Shown: positions 45,698 through 54,573, counted from the stretch's first letter. The stretch: 64,000 nt of DNA from JAICND01 sp040905905 (GCA_040905905.1 JBBDQN010000054.1:13721-77720), one strand, 5' to 3'. Numbers and translations are program-made. Notes: a model not told the origin generated them from the letters alone.

Positions 45698-47752
45698 GTG
45701 GTTCCCGAGAACATCCGCAACATGGCCCTGGTCGGTCATGGCGGAAGCGGAAAGACCTCGTTGGCAGAAGCGCTGCTTTTTGTGGCAGGTGTCACCACTC
45801 GCCAGGGTTCGGTGGACCTCGGCACCACGATCCTCGATTTCGACCCCGAAGAGCAAGACCGCAAGATTTCTTTGGGCCTGTCGGTTGCCTCGGTGGAATG
45901 GAAGGGCCACCGCATCAACATCATCGACACACCGGGGTATGCCGATTTCTCGGGGGATGCCCGGGTCGCCCTGCGAGCGGCCGATCTTGCCCTATTTGTG
46001 GTTTCGGCGGTTGACGGGGTAGAGGTCCAAACCGAGATCCTCTGGAAAGTCGCCGAAGACGAGGGCATCCCCCGAGCCATCTTTATTACCAAACTCGACC
46101 GGGAACGTGCTTCTTTTGGCCGGGTCCTCGCCCAGTTGCGCGAGACCTTCGGCAAACGAGTCGCTCCGGTCCAGGTCCCCATAGGAGAAGAAGCCGGTCT
46201 CACCGGAGTGGTGAGGGTCGTTTCGGGCAAGTCCTTCACCTACGGTCCCAACGATCGCACCGGCACGGTGTCAAACACCACCCCGGCCGAAGCGCAGAAC
46301 CTCGTCGACGAAACCCACACCTCCCTGGTGGAGTCGGTGGTAGAAACCGACGACACCCTGATGGAGAAGTACTTCGAGGGCGAAGAACCGTCACCTGAAG
46401 TGATCGTCTCGACGGTACACAAGGGCATGCTGGCAGGGGAGATCTTCCCGGTCCTCGTTGGTGCCTCTCCCCGTCGTATCGGCGTTGACACCCTCTGCGA
46501 GTTTCTGATCGACTTTGCCCCCAACCCCCTCGAGCGAACTTTCCCTCCCCTGGACGGCGGGGAGCCGATCGCCATCCAGGAAAGTGGCCCGGCGCTCGCC
46601 TACGTTTTCAAGACTGTCAGCGATCCCTTCGTCGGGAGAATTTCCCTCTTCCGGGTTGTGTCTGGCTCCATCTCCCCCGATGCCGACCTCGAGATCTCCC
46701 GGGGAGGGCACGCCCGCATGCACAACCTCTTCTATCTGATGGGTAAAGAGCACATCGACGCCAAAAAGCTGACGGTCGGTGACATCGCCGCGGTGGCCAA
46801 AGCCGACAACATTCATGCCGGCGATACCCTCCGCAGCGCTGGCCTCAAGCTGACCCTGTCCCCGGTCGGGTTCCCCAGTCCCGTGACCCAATTGGCGATC
46901 TTCCCGAAGAGCCAGCACGACGAGGAGAAGCTCTCAACTGCTCTGCAGAGAATGCTCGAAGAAGATCCCACTCTCCGGGTCGATCGCAATGCCGAGACCG
47001 GCCAAACGGTCCTCTCCGGACTTGGTGACACCCACCTCGATGTCACCATTGCCCGTATCCACCGCAAGTTCGGGGTGGATGTGGAAACGGCTCTCCCCAA
47101 GATCCCCTATCGCGAAACCATCACCGCTTCCGGAGAAGCCGAAGGCAAACACAAGAAACAGTCGGGGGGGCGCGGCCAGTTCGGGGTGGCCAACGTCAAG
47201 TTCTCTCCACTTCCACGTGGCTCCGGGTACGAGTTCATCGACGCGGTCAAAGGTGGATCCATCCCCCGGTCGTTTATCCCTGCAGTCGACAAGGGCATCC
47301 AGGAGGCACTGCAAAGAGGAATGTTGGCCGGTTACCCCGTCATCGACATTGCGGCCGAGGTCTTCGACGGTAAGTTCCACGCTGTCGACTCCGACGAGTT
47401 GTCGTTCCGGATGGCGGGGATCCAGGCGGTCCGAGCGGCGGCTCCTGCGCTGCGGGGCGTGTTGTTGGAGCCAATCATGAAGCTCACTATCCGCGTGCCT
47501 GAGGAGCACACCGGGGACGTGATGGGAGACATCAACTCCAAGCGCGGCCGCGTGTTGGGGATGGATTCGGATGGTTCGGCGCGGGTGATCGACGCCGAGA
47601 TACCGATGGCCGAGGTGCAGAGGTACGCCGCCGATCTTCGGTCGATGACTTCGGGGCGCGGCAACTTCGAGGTGGCCTTCGACCACTATGCGGAAATGCC
47701 CAATCAGGAGGCTTCCAAGGTGATAGCCGCCACCCACAAGGAGACGGAGTAA
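45698..47752 (+). CDS. fusA: Elongation factor G-like GTPase (EF-G2 type)
   Basis: The 684-residue protein has all five EF-G domains, but the GTPase motifs differ from canonical EF-G: G1 is GHGGSGKT (12-19) and not GHIDAGKTT, and G4 is TKLD (131-134) and not NKMD; DTPGY (77-81) is kept. These changes are typical of the second EF-G-like class found in actinobacteria, whose role in translation is not settled. The GTG start at 45698 has a strong AGGAGG 5 bases upstream, and a TATGAT -10-like box lies at 45666-45671. gltA follows after 9 bases. Confidence 0.88.
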   Translation: MVPENIRNMALVGHGGSGKTSLAEALLFVAGVTTRQGSVDLGTTILDFDPEEQDRKISLGLSVASVEWKGHRINIIDTPGYADFSGDARVALRAADLALFVVSAVDGVEVQTEILWKVAEDEGIPRAIFITKLDRERASFGRVLAQLRETFGKRVAPVQVPIGEEAGLTGVVRVVSGKSFTYGPNDRTGTVSNTTPAEAQNLVDETHTSLVESVVETDDTLMEKYFEGEEPSPEVIVSTVHKGMLAGEIFPVLVGASPRRIGVDTLCEFLIDFAPNPLERTFPPLDGGEPIAIQESGPALAYVFKTVSDPFVGRISLFRVVSGSISPDADLEISRGGHARMHNLFYLMGKEHIDAKKLTVGDIAAVAKADNIHAGDTLRSAGLKLTLSPVGFPSPVTQLAIFPKSQHDEEKLSTALQRMLEEDPTLRVDRNAETGQTVLSGLGDTHLDVTIARIHRKFGVDVETALPKIPYRETITASGEAEGKHKKQSGGRGQFGVANVKFSPLPRGSGYEFIDAVKGGSIPRSFIPAVDKGIQEALQRGMLAGYPVIDIAAEVFDGKFHAVDSDELSFRMAGIQAVRAAAPALRGVLLEPIMKLTIRVPEEHTGDVMGDINSKRGRVLGMDSDGSARVIDAEIPMAEVQRYAADLRSMTSGRGNFEVAFDHYAEMPNQEASKVIAATHKETE

Positions 47753-47761
47753 GCAGCCGCG

Positions 47762-49054
47762 ATGGATGAAGCCACGCTCCGGTATCAGGACCGGGAGATG
47801 CAACTACCGGTCATCAAAGGTTCGGAGACCGAAGTCGGTGTCGATATCTCCAAGCTCGCGGTGGAAACTGGTTTGTTCACCGTCGACCGCGGTTTTGGCA
47901 ACACTGCCGAGAGCGAAAGCAAAATCAGCTTTATCGACGGCGAGGCCGGGGTTTTGCGTTACCGGGGGTATCCGATCGAACAGCTCGCCGAGCAGTCATC
48001 TTTCCTTGAAGTGGCTTACCTGCTCCTGTACGGCGAGCTCCCCGCTCGGGAGCCCCTCGAAGAATTCGCCGACTCCATCACCCGCCACACCCTTCTGCGG
48101 GAGGATATGAAACACCTCTTCGAAGCCTTCCCTCACAGCGCCCACCCGATGCAGATCCTGGCTTCTGCCACCTCGGCCCTCGCGACCTATGACCCGGATG
48201 CCCTCAACCCCCGCGATCCTGCCTCGGTTGACATCTCCGGTCGAAGGCTGCTCGCCAAGATGCCGACGATGATCGCCTGGCTCTACAAGTACCGGGTCCA
48301 TCAGCCCTATGTCTATCCCCGTAACGACCTCGACTACCCGACCAACTTCCTGCACATGGTGCACTCGCTTCCATCCGAGTTGTACGAGCCCGACCCGGTA
48401 GTGGCAGCTGCCATCAACGTCCTGCTGATCCTCCATGCGGACCATGGCCAGAATTGTTCCGCCACCGCCGTCAAGCTGGTGGGGTCGGGCGAAGCGGACA
48501 TTTTCAGCTCAGTTGCGGCCGGTGTCCTCGCCCTCTCCGGCCCTCGCCACGGCGGCGCCAACCAGGAAGTGCTGGAGATGCTGGAGGCCATGGCGGCAAC
48601 GGGAGGCGATGTGTCCGACTTCGTCGAACGGGCCAAGGACCGAACCGACCCTTTCCGTTTGATGGGGTTCGGTCACCGCATCTACAAGAACTTCGATCCC
48701 CGGGCCCGCATCATCAAACAAGCGGCCGAAGACGTCCTCGCCAAACTCGGCATAGACGACCCGCTGCTCACCATCGCTCAGGAACTCGAACAGGCTGCGC
48801 TCTCCGACGACTATTTCATAGAGCGACGCCTCTACCCGAACGTCGACTTCTACTCCGGCATCATCTACCGGGCCTTGGGTTTCCCAACGGACATGTTCAC
48901 GGTGTTGTTTGCGCTTGGTCGACTCCCCGGATGGCTGGCCCAATGGAAAGAAGGTGCTGAAGACCCGAACACGCGGATCTTCCGCCCCCAACAGATTTAT
49001 GTCGGCCCAACCGAGCGCGATTACATTCCTATCTCCCAACGGACCGGGGGCTAG
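47762..49054 (+). CDS. gltA: Citrate synthase
   Basis: This condenses acetyl-CoA and oxaloacetate at the entry of the TCA cycle. The catalytic triad falls at H263 (GPRHGGANQ), H305 (GFGHRIYKN) and D362 (NVDFYSG), almost the same numbering as the E. coli enzyme, and with 430 residues this is the hexameric type. It is the second gene of a two-gene + strand unit with the EF-G-like gene. Its TAG stop overlaps the stop of the convergent gene in the palindrome CTAG. Confidence 0.97.
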   Translation: MDEATLRYQDREMQLPVIKGSETEVGVDISKLAVETGLFTVDRGFGNTAESESKISFIDGEAGVLRYRGYPIEQLAEQSSFLEVAYLLLYGELPAREPLEEFADSITRHTLLREDMKHLFEAFPHSAHPMQILASATSALATYDPDALNPRDPASVDISGRRLLAKMPTMIAWLYKYRVHQPYVYPRNDLDYPTNFLHMVHSLPSELYEPDPVVAAAINVLLILHADHGQNCSATAVKLVGSGEADIFSSVAAGVLALSGPRHGGANQEVLEMLEAMAATGGDVSDFVERAKDRTDPFRLMGFGHRIYKNFDPRARIIKQAAEDVLAKLGIDDPLLTIAQELEQAALSDDYFIERRLYPNVDFYSGIIYRALGFPTDMFTVLFALGRLPGWLAQWKEGAEDPNTRIFRPQQIYVGPTERDYIPISQRTGG

Positions 49055-49512
49055 GCCTCCAAAGAGAGTTCTTCGACATAGGGCTCGCCCACCATCTCGC
49101 CGGTGACCGCGTCGATCACCATCAACGCTCTCTGGGCCGGTGGATTGGCCGCGTCATAAAGGATCACGTGCCAGCGGGGCCGGGCCCGTATCCCATGAAA
49201 CGTGACAGCGGCCGACGAATGCCCGATAGGAAACGGAGCCACCGTGGCAGCGCCGCCCAAAGCCTGTTCGGGGGTCACGAGCAGGGGCCAGGAGGCCCGC
49301 CAATGCCACAACGCCAGCATGAGGACAACCGCCACGAAGCCGAAACGGCCGGGTCCGGGGATAACCAGCAAACCGACCAGCGCCAGGCCGGCGTAGATGT
49401 ATGCACCGATCCGTCGACGGCCCGGGTCGGGAAAGTGGTAGGGACCAAGACTGGCAGAGTCGAGGTCTTCTGGAACCCGGGCCGCATCGGCTACTTCGCG
49501 GGGGATCTCCAT
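49051..49512 (-). CDS. Membrane protein of unknown function downstream of thrS
   Basis: This is a 153-residue protein with two adjacent membrane helices (about 36-52 and 57-70) followed by a soluble C-terminal domain ending in ALMVIDAVTGEMVGEPYVEEL, vaguely reminiscent of PepSY-type segments. I do not recognise the family. The ATG overlaps the thrS stop by one base (TGATG), so it is probably co-translated with thrS. The stop shares CTAG with gltA. Confidence 0.7.
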   Translation of the reverse strand: MEIPREVADAARVPEDLDSASLGPYHFPDPGRRRIGAYIYAGLALVGLLVIPGPGRFGFVAVVLMLALWHWRASWPLLVTPEQALGGAATVAPFPIGHSSAAVTFHGIRARPRWHVILYDAANPPAQRALMVIDAVTGEMVGEPYVEELSLEA

Positions 49513-51476
49513 CAGTCGGAAGACGGAAGCCGGAATTCGGAAGTCGGAGGCGAGGCATTTGCGACGAGTTCGGACAAGGCGTTGTCGAGGGGAAGGCCGC
49601 GGCGCTCCTTTTCTTCTCCGTAACGGCGGAGACCAACCGTCCCGGACTCGACGTCTTTGTCGCCCACCACCACCAGGTAGGGATGTTTGGCGGTGAGGGC
49701 CCTTCTGATCTTCTCGCCCACGGTGTCGTCTCCAGTGTCTACTTCAACCCGCAGATCAGCTGCTCGCAAGGTATCTGCGACCGTCCCGGCATATTCGCCG
49801 TGGCGGTCGGCAACTGGGATCACCGACACCTGCACCGGTGCGAGCCAGAGGGGGAACGCTCCGGCATAGTGTTCGACCAGCACTCCGAAAAACCGCTCGA
49901 TGGACCCGGCTTTGGCGCAGTGGATCATATGCGGTCGGGCCGGCTGGTTCTCGCGGCTTGTGTATTCGAGGCCAAAGCGGGCCGGCAGGTTGAAATCCAT
50001 CTGGATGGTCGAGATCTGCCAGCGACGTCCGATGGCATCTCTGACATGGACATCGATCTTCGGGCCATAAAACGCACCTTCCCCCGAAGCGATCTGGAAG
50101 GGGACGCTTGCGGAAATCAGGGCTCGCTCGAGCGACGCCTCGGCGACTCTCCAGAGCTCCGGGTCCCCTACGGCCTTGTCCGGCATGGTGGAGAGGTCCG
50201 CCTCAAATTCGGTGAATCCGAAGTCTTTGAGCCAGGTGAGAACGAAGTCGAGGTGGAGAGCCAGCTCGTCGTCGAGCTGCTCGGGGCTACAGAAGGTGTG
50301 GGAGTCGTCCTGGGTAAAGCCCCGGGCGCGCAGGATGCCGTGTACGACCCCGGAACGCTCCCTCCGGTAAACACCTCCCAGCTCCGAGAACCGCAGCGGC
50401 AGCTCGCGATAGGAGCGAGCACGGCTCTTGTAGACGAGTATGTGGAAGGGGCAATTCATCGGCTTGACCCGGTAGCTCTCTCCTTCGTCAACTTCCATTC
50501 CGGGGTACATGTTTTCGGCGTAGTAATCGAGATGGCCCGATGTCTCCCACAACATCTCGCGAGCCAGGTGCGGGGAAACAACGAACTCGAACCCATAGCG
50601 GAGGTGAAGTCTCCGGGAGTGGTCTTCGATGAGTTTGCGCATCAGACCTCCCTTGGGATGCCAGACCGCAAGTCCGATCCCCAGCTCGCGGGGAAAAGAG
50701 AAGAGGTCGAGCTCGGGACCCAAGCGGCGATGATCGCGACGCTCAGCCTCGGCCACGCGGGTGAGGTAGTCGTCGAGCGCAGTCTGGCTTTCCCATGCCG
50801 TCCCGTAGATTCGTTGCAATTGCGGCTGCTTCTCGTCTCCCCGCCAATAGGCACCGGCAATGCGCAGCAGTTTCACCGCCCGCAGGCGTCCGGTCGTAGG
50901 AAGGTGGGGACCTCGGCAAAGGTCGACGAAGTCGACGTTTCGATATATGGTCACCTCTGGCCCCGCCTCGACCTCGCCGCTCTCGACAGCCCTGATGATT
51001 TCGGTTTTGAAGGGCTGATCGACGAAGAGCCCAAGAGCCTCGTCCCTGGTCATCTCCAGTCGCTCGAACGGCTGATCTGCGGCGATGATCTCACCCATGC
51101 GCGCTTCTATGGCCTCGAGGTCCTCGGGCGTGAATGGGCGGCCGACCTCAAAGTCGTAGTAAAAGCCATCCTGGATCGGCGGGCCGATGGCGAAACGAGA
51201 TCCCGGGAAAAGTCCCAGCACCGCCTGGGCGAGGACGTGGGCAGCCGAGTGGCGCATGATGTGACGGCCCTCCTCGGTGGTCTCGGTGATGACCGCAAAC
51301 TTGCCGTCTCCGGGCAGGGGCCGGTCAAGATCGAGCTGGACCCCGTCAAGAGAGACCGCTACGGCTGCCTTGGCTAACCGCGGCCCGATCGACTCGGCCA
51401 CGGCCCGGCCGGTCACCCCCGGAGGGTGTTCAGCGATGGTCCCATCCGGATAGATAAGCTTTAAGTTCGCGCTCAT
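49512..51476 (-). CDS. thrS: Threonyl-tRNA synthetase
   Basis: This class II synthetase carries an N-terminal TGS domain (residues 1-62), an editing domain (HSAAHVLAQAVLGLFPG with the zinc/His motif HxxxH), a catalytic core with MNCPFHILVYKSR (zinc-binding Cys) and a C-terminal anticodon-binding domain (KHPYLVVVGDKDVESGTV). The last dozen residues (PPTSEFRLPSSD) are encoded by a 7-base tandem repeat at 49516-49550 and have no counterpart in the family. 654 residues. Confidence 0.97.
   Translation of the reverse strand: MSANLKLIYPDGTIAEHPPGVTGRAVAESIGPRLAKAAVAVSLDGVQLDLDRPLPGDGKFAVITETTEEGRHIMRHSAAHVLAQAVLGLFPGSRFAIGPPIQDGFYYDFEVGRPFTPEDLEAIEARMGEIIAADQPFERLEMTRDEALGLFVDQPFKTEIIRAVESGEVEAGPEVTIYRNVDFVDLCRGPHLPTTGRLRAVKLLRIAGAYWRGDEKQPQLQRIYGTAWESQTALDDYLTRVAEAERRDHRRLGPELDLFSFPRELGIGLAVWHPKGGLMRKLIEDHSRRLHLRYGFEFVVSPHLAREMLWETSGHLDYYAENMYPGMEVDEGESYRVKPMNCPFHILVYKSRARSYRELPLRFSELGGVYRRERSGVVHGILRARGFTQDDSHTFCSPEQLDDELALHLDFVLTWLKDFGFTEFEADLSTMPDKAVGDPELWRVAEASLERALISASVPFQIASGEGAFYGPKIDVHVRDAIGRRWQISTIQMDFNLPARFGLEYTSRENQPARPHMIHCAKAGSIERFFGVLVEHYAGAFPLWLAPVQVSVIPVADRHGEYAGTVADTLRAADLRVEVDTGDDTVGEKIRRALTAKHPYLVVVGDKDVESGTVGLRRYGEEKERRGLPLDNALSELVANASPPTSEFRLPSSD
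49516..49550. repeat. Five tandem 7-base units at the 3' end of thrS
   Basis: The + strand reads TCGGAAG, ACGGAAG, CCGGAAT, TCGGAAG, TCGGAGG without gaps. The array lies inside the last codons of thrS and ends two bases before the shared stop/start TGATG. The period of seven is the same as in the TGAGTGG arrays elsewhere in the window, though the unit sequence differs. Confidence 0.9.
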
Positions 51477-51588
51477 TCCTCGGCTAGCCTCTAAGTCCTC
51501 GTCAGGCTAACTAGCCCTGGTTTGGCTCCCGACGGAATTACAGCGAATCACGACGACCCCTATTTGAAAGTGAAGGCCGGACCCCTGC

Positions 51589-52419
51589 ATGGAATTTGAA
51601 GAACTCGTCCGCACTATTGCGCCGGATGCCACGTTCAAGGACATCTCTTCTGGGAGCAACAGGGTCTTTCGATTGCTGCAGGAAACGGGCGACACCTCCA
51701 TTCTCAAGGTGTACACAGGTACATCTCGCGAACGCCGTGAGCGACACGCTCTCGACGCCCTGGCCGGAGTCTTGGGAGTGCCGTCGATCCTCGACCGTGG
51801 CACCCTTGACGGCAGACACTGGATCCGCATGACCGATGGCGGAACCTGGGACCTCGCCAGCCTTCCCCGCAACCTTGACATAGTTCGCAGCGCTGGCCGG
51901 GTTTTGCGCGGGGTTCACGAGTCAACCGGCAAGCTCAGCAACCTCGCCAACTCGATCGACGACGCCAACATCGACGCCCACTACATGTCGACCCTGGACC
52001 GGCTGGAGCGTTATCGCCGAAGACTTACCTTTGCCCCGGAAATGCTCGATGCTGCCCGCGCGGCCGGGGCTCCGCACGCCAGCAGCCCCCGTCCTGCTCA
52101 TACCCGCCCCACCCCTGAACAGTTCGTCGTCACCGAGGGTGGCCAGGTCACACTGATCGACTGGGAGTGGGCGACGATGGCTCCTCCCGAGTGGGACGTC
52201 AGCCTCGCCTCATGGCAGTTGGCCAACCTGCTGGGCGACCAAGCTGCTGCGGCTTTCGTGGAAGGTTATGGAGCGGCGGTGTCGGCAGCACGGCTTCGTC
52301 CCTGGATTGCCTATCACGCGGCCATGATCATGCTCGATGCCGCAGAGAAACGCGACGGTCGTCTCCACGACCTCGCCCCCATGGTTCGGGCAATGGCCGA
52401 CGCTGTCGGCTTCGGCTGA
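51589..52419 (+). CDS. Aminoglycoside phosphotransferase-fold protein lacking the catalytic Asp (possible pseudokinase)
   Basis: The 276-residue protein has the APH/choline kinase fold: nucleotide-lobe lysine K40 in SILKVYTG, a helical core, and the metal-binding Asp D191 in TLIDWEWATMAPPEWDVS. The catalytic loop, normally HGDxxxxN, reads HTRPTPEQ (171-178), so the catalytic Asp is Arg and the metal-binding Asn is Gln. Either it binds nucleotide without phosphotransfer or it uses another mechanism. It starts with ATG, opposite thrS. Confidence 0.8.
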   Translation: MEFEELVRTIAPDATFKDISSGSNRVFRLLQETGDTSILKVYTGTSRERRERHALDALAGVLGVPSILDRGTLDGRHWIRMTDGGTWDLASLPRNLDIVRSAGRVLRGVHESTGKLSNLANSIDDANIDAHYMSTLDRLERYRRRLTFAPEMLDAARAAGAPHASSPRPAHTRPTPEQFVVTEGGQVTLIDWEWATMAPPEWDVSLASWQLANLLGDQAAAAFVEGYGAAVSAARLRPWIAYHAAMIMLDAAEKRDGRLHDLAPMVRAMADAVGFG

Positions 52420-52450
52420 AATCCACCAATATCCGGCTAGTCGCTCATAG

Positions 52451-52471
52451 CCTCGTCGTCGTCCGACGAGG
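52451..52471 (+). terminator. Perfect 8-base-pair hairpin overlapping the ribosome binding site of the next gene
   Basis: CCTCGTCG (52451-52458) pairs with CGACGAGG (52464-52471) around a five-base loop. It lies 31 bases after the stop of the kinase-fold gene. Its 3' arm covers the first bases of GAGGAGG (52468-52474), the ribosome binding site of the zinc-ribbon gene. It could weaken readthrough translation or act as a terminator without a T tract. Confidence 0.55.
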
Positions 52472-52479
52472 AGGATCGA

Positions 52480-52680
52480 TTGTTGGAGGCATTGTTGGCG
52501 GCCACGGCCACATCGGGCCTTTTGGTCCTGGCTCGGGGCCAGCGTCAGTCCCTTGATGAGCTCGAGCCGACCATGGTCTTGATTGACGATGGCGCCGATG
52601 ACCTTCCCTGCCCTTGGTGTTACAGCCCAACCGCCGTTATCGACGAGCGCTGCCCGAGCTGTGGTTGCCGTTTCGGTTGA
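52480..52680 (+). CDS. Zinc-ribbon microprotein
   Basis: A 66-residue protein beginning at TTG 52480 with GAGGAGG 5 bases upstream. A hydrophobic N-terminal third is followed by an acidic linker and a two-knuckle zinc ribbon, CPWC (44-47) and CPSCGC (58-63), at the very C-terminus. The clean cysteine spacing and good ribosome binding site argue that it is real although its 3' end overlaps mshD tail to tail by 44 bases. Function unknown. Confidence 0.68.
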   Translation: MLEALLAATATSGLLVLARGQRQSLDELEPTMVLIDDGADDLPCPWCYSPTAVIDERCPSCGCRFG

Positions 52681-53554
52681 CGAGGTCGACCACGAACGAA
52701 CGGTCGACATGATCGAGTCGGAACCCGACCGAGTCGTATAACTGCAGCGCCCGATGATTGCTTGAGTCCACATAGAGGACCACCGATTGGGCCCCCTTTT
52801 CGGCGAGGTGCGCCATCCCCACCATCAGCAAGGCCTTTCCCAATCCCTGACCCTGATGCGGCGGAGCAACTGCGATCACGTAAATTTCTCCTACTTCGGG
52901 GCTTTCTCGCTTGGTCCAACAGAATCCAATCATGCGCCCGGAGCGACGGGCCACGATGATGTCGTCGGGGTCAAACCATGGTTGTTGCATCCGGTGACCA
53001 AGGGCTTTCATTGTCCAATTGCCGTTCTCGGGATGGCCGACGAACGCGGAGTTGTTGACCTCGAGCCATTCGGCTTCGTCCTGACCCGGTCGGAAACGAT
53101 CCGTCCAACTAACCTCCGCTGCTTCGGTCAGGGGCAGTTGTTTCCGTAAGGATCGCAGCTCCCTCTCGGGCCGAAAGCCCTTATGAAGGGCAACGTCCAC
53201 AAGATGTGGGAGGAAGGCCCAGAGCCGGAGGAAAGCGCCTCCCAGTTTGGTGGCCTCCGTGATCGCCGCCTCCAATAACGTGCCGAACACCTCCGGAGTG
53301 CGCCAGGCCGGGTCCACTGCCAGCTCGAGGGTCCACCACGACGGCTCGAAGGCCTGGGTCAGTCCTGCGTATGCAACCGGGCCAGCTTCTGCCTCTATCA
53401 ACAGACCGATCACTTCGCCACCGGACCCGGCGACCAACTCCAGATACTGATGCTCACCGATCGGATGGTGCCCATCGGCCATTTCGACGATTCCGAGCAG
53501 CCTGGCGACCCCATCCAGATCCTCTGGCAAAACCGCCCGACGTGGCCCAGTCAT
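52637..53554 (-). CDS. mshD: Mycothiol synthase (acetyl-CoA:Cys-GlcN-Ins acetyltransferase)
   Basis: This performs the last step of mycothiol synthesis, acetylating the cysteinyl amine. The 305 residues form two tandem GNAT domains. The C-terminal domain shows NNSAFVGHPENGNWT, FDPDD, GFCWTK, GEIYVIAVAPPHQGQGLGKAL (acetyl-CoA loop) and VVLYVDSSNHRALQLYDSVGF, the pattern that distinguishes MshD from other GNATs. Its presence identifies a mycothiol-producing actinobacterium. ATG start at 53554. Confidence 0.93.
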   Translation of the reverse strand: MTGPRRAVLPEDLDGVARLLGIVEMADGHHPIGEHQYLELVAGSGGEVIGLLIEAEAGPVAYAGLTQAFEPSWWTLELAVDPAWRTPEVFGTLLEAAITEATKLGGAFLRLWAFLPHLVDVALHKGFRPERELRSLRKQLPLTEAAEVSWTDRFRPGQDEAEWLEVNNSAFVGHPENGNWTMKALGHRMQQPWFDPDDIIVARRSGRMIGFCWTKRESPEVGEIYVIAVAPPHQGQGLGKALLMVGMAHLAEKGAQSVVLYVDSSNHRALQLYDSVGFRLDHVDRSFVVDLVNRNGNHSSGSARR

Positions 53555-53607
53555 GAGTCCGAGAGTATGCCTGGAATCAAGGGCCAGGCCCTAAGCTCAT
53601 CGGTCGG

Positions 53608-54573
53608 ATGAGTGCGGTCGGAATAGTCCTTGGTGGTGGAGGGATCACGGGGGCGGGCTTTGAGATGGCCACTTTGATGGCGATTGAGCTCGCCACTGGA
53701 TGGCATGCCAATGACGCCGATGTGGTAGTCGGAACGTCGTCCGGTGCATTTGTCGCCGCGCTGGTGCGCAGCGGCCGCCTCGATCTCGACTCGATGGTCC
53801 TCCCAACCGATGATCGCCAGGCGGTGGCACGGCGAATCAGGGAGCGAATCTTCTCGCGCCGCCCGGGAGTCAAAGTGGGTACCTGGGTTCGACACGGAAT
53901 CCTCCCCGGGGTTCGCAGCCCGGGTCTCACTCTTTTGCTCGGATCACCAGCTCCCTACAACACCGCGGGTCTGGCGGAATGGGTCACCGAGGAATTGCGA
54001 GAAAGGGCCGAACAATGGCCCGATGCCCCCACCGTGATCGTCGCCTACGACGTCGCTGCCCGCCGACGGGTTGCCTTCGGGACTCTCGAGGCCCCCGAAA
54101 CGGATTTAGCCAACGCCGTCGCCGCCTCCACCGCCATTCCCGTGCTGTTCCGGCCGTGGACCATAAACGGCCGGCATTACGTGGACGGCGGCGTCGTCTC
54201 CGGAACCCATGCGGATCTCGTGCTCGGCAATTCCCGTCCGCTCGATTTAGTCCTCGTCATCGCTCCCATGGCGGCTGAGGAGGACCGGCAGGGAGCATGG
54301 ATGCACGAGCGCCTGTTCGATCGGGTGGGTCGGCGGAGCCTCGACGAAGAAACCCGGATCATCAAGGCAACCTGGCCGGAGTGCGACATCCTGGTCGTGC
54401 GACCCAATCCTCACGTGCTGGCCGCAATGCGTCCCAACCCCATGGACCCCGACCTGGCGGTGCCCTCTTTCGTCCGGACTCTGATCTCGATGAAGAGGAC
54501 TCTGGCCGAACCGGAGGCATGGTCCGTCCTGCGGCGTCACCTCTCCCCCACCCGGGCTTCCACCAAGTCTTAA
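53608..54573 (+). CDS. Patatin-like phospholipase family protein
   Basis: This is a Ser-Asp dyad lipid acyl hydrolase. The oxyanion-hole glycines are GGGGITG (9-15), the nucleophile elbow GTSSG (42-46, Ser44) and the Asp in YVDGGVVSG. 321 residues with no obvious signal peptide or membrane helix, so cytoplasmic or peripheral. The stop codon TAA lies in the palindrome TTAA and overlaps that of the convergent antiporter gene. Confidence 0.88.
   Translation: MSAVGIVLGGGGITGAGFEMATLMAIELATGWHANDADVVVGTSSGAFVAALVRSGRLDLDSMVLPTDDRQAVARRIRERIFSRRPGVKVGTWVRHGILPGVRSPGLTLLLGSPAPYNTAGLAEWVTEELRERAEQWPDAPTVIVAYDVAARRRVAFGTLEAPETDLANAVAASTAIPVLFRPWTINGRHYVDGGVVSGTHADLVLGNSRPLDLVLVIAPMAAEEDRQGAWMHERLFDRVGRRSLDEETRIIKATWPECDILVVRPNPHVLAAMRPNPMDPDLAVPSFVRTLISMKRTLAEPEAWSVLRRHLSPTRASTKS

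Noticed and set aside
49401..51377. 658-residue open frame on the plus strand opposite thrS
   Set aside because: It lies wholly antisense to an intact threonyl-tRNA synthetase and has no recognisable domain; long antisense frames are expected at this GC content.
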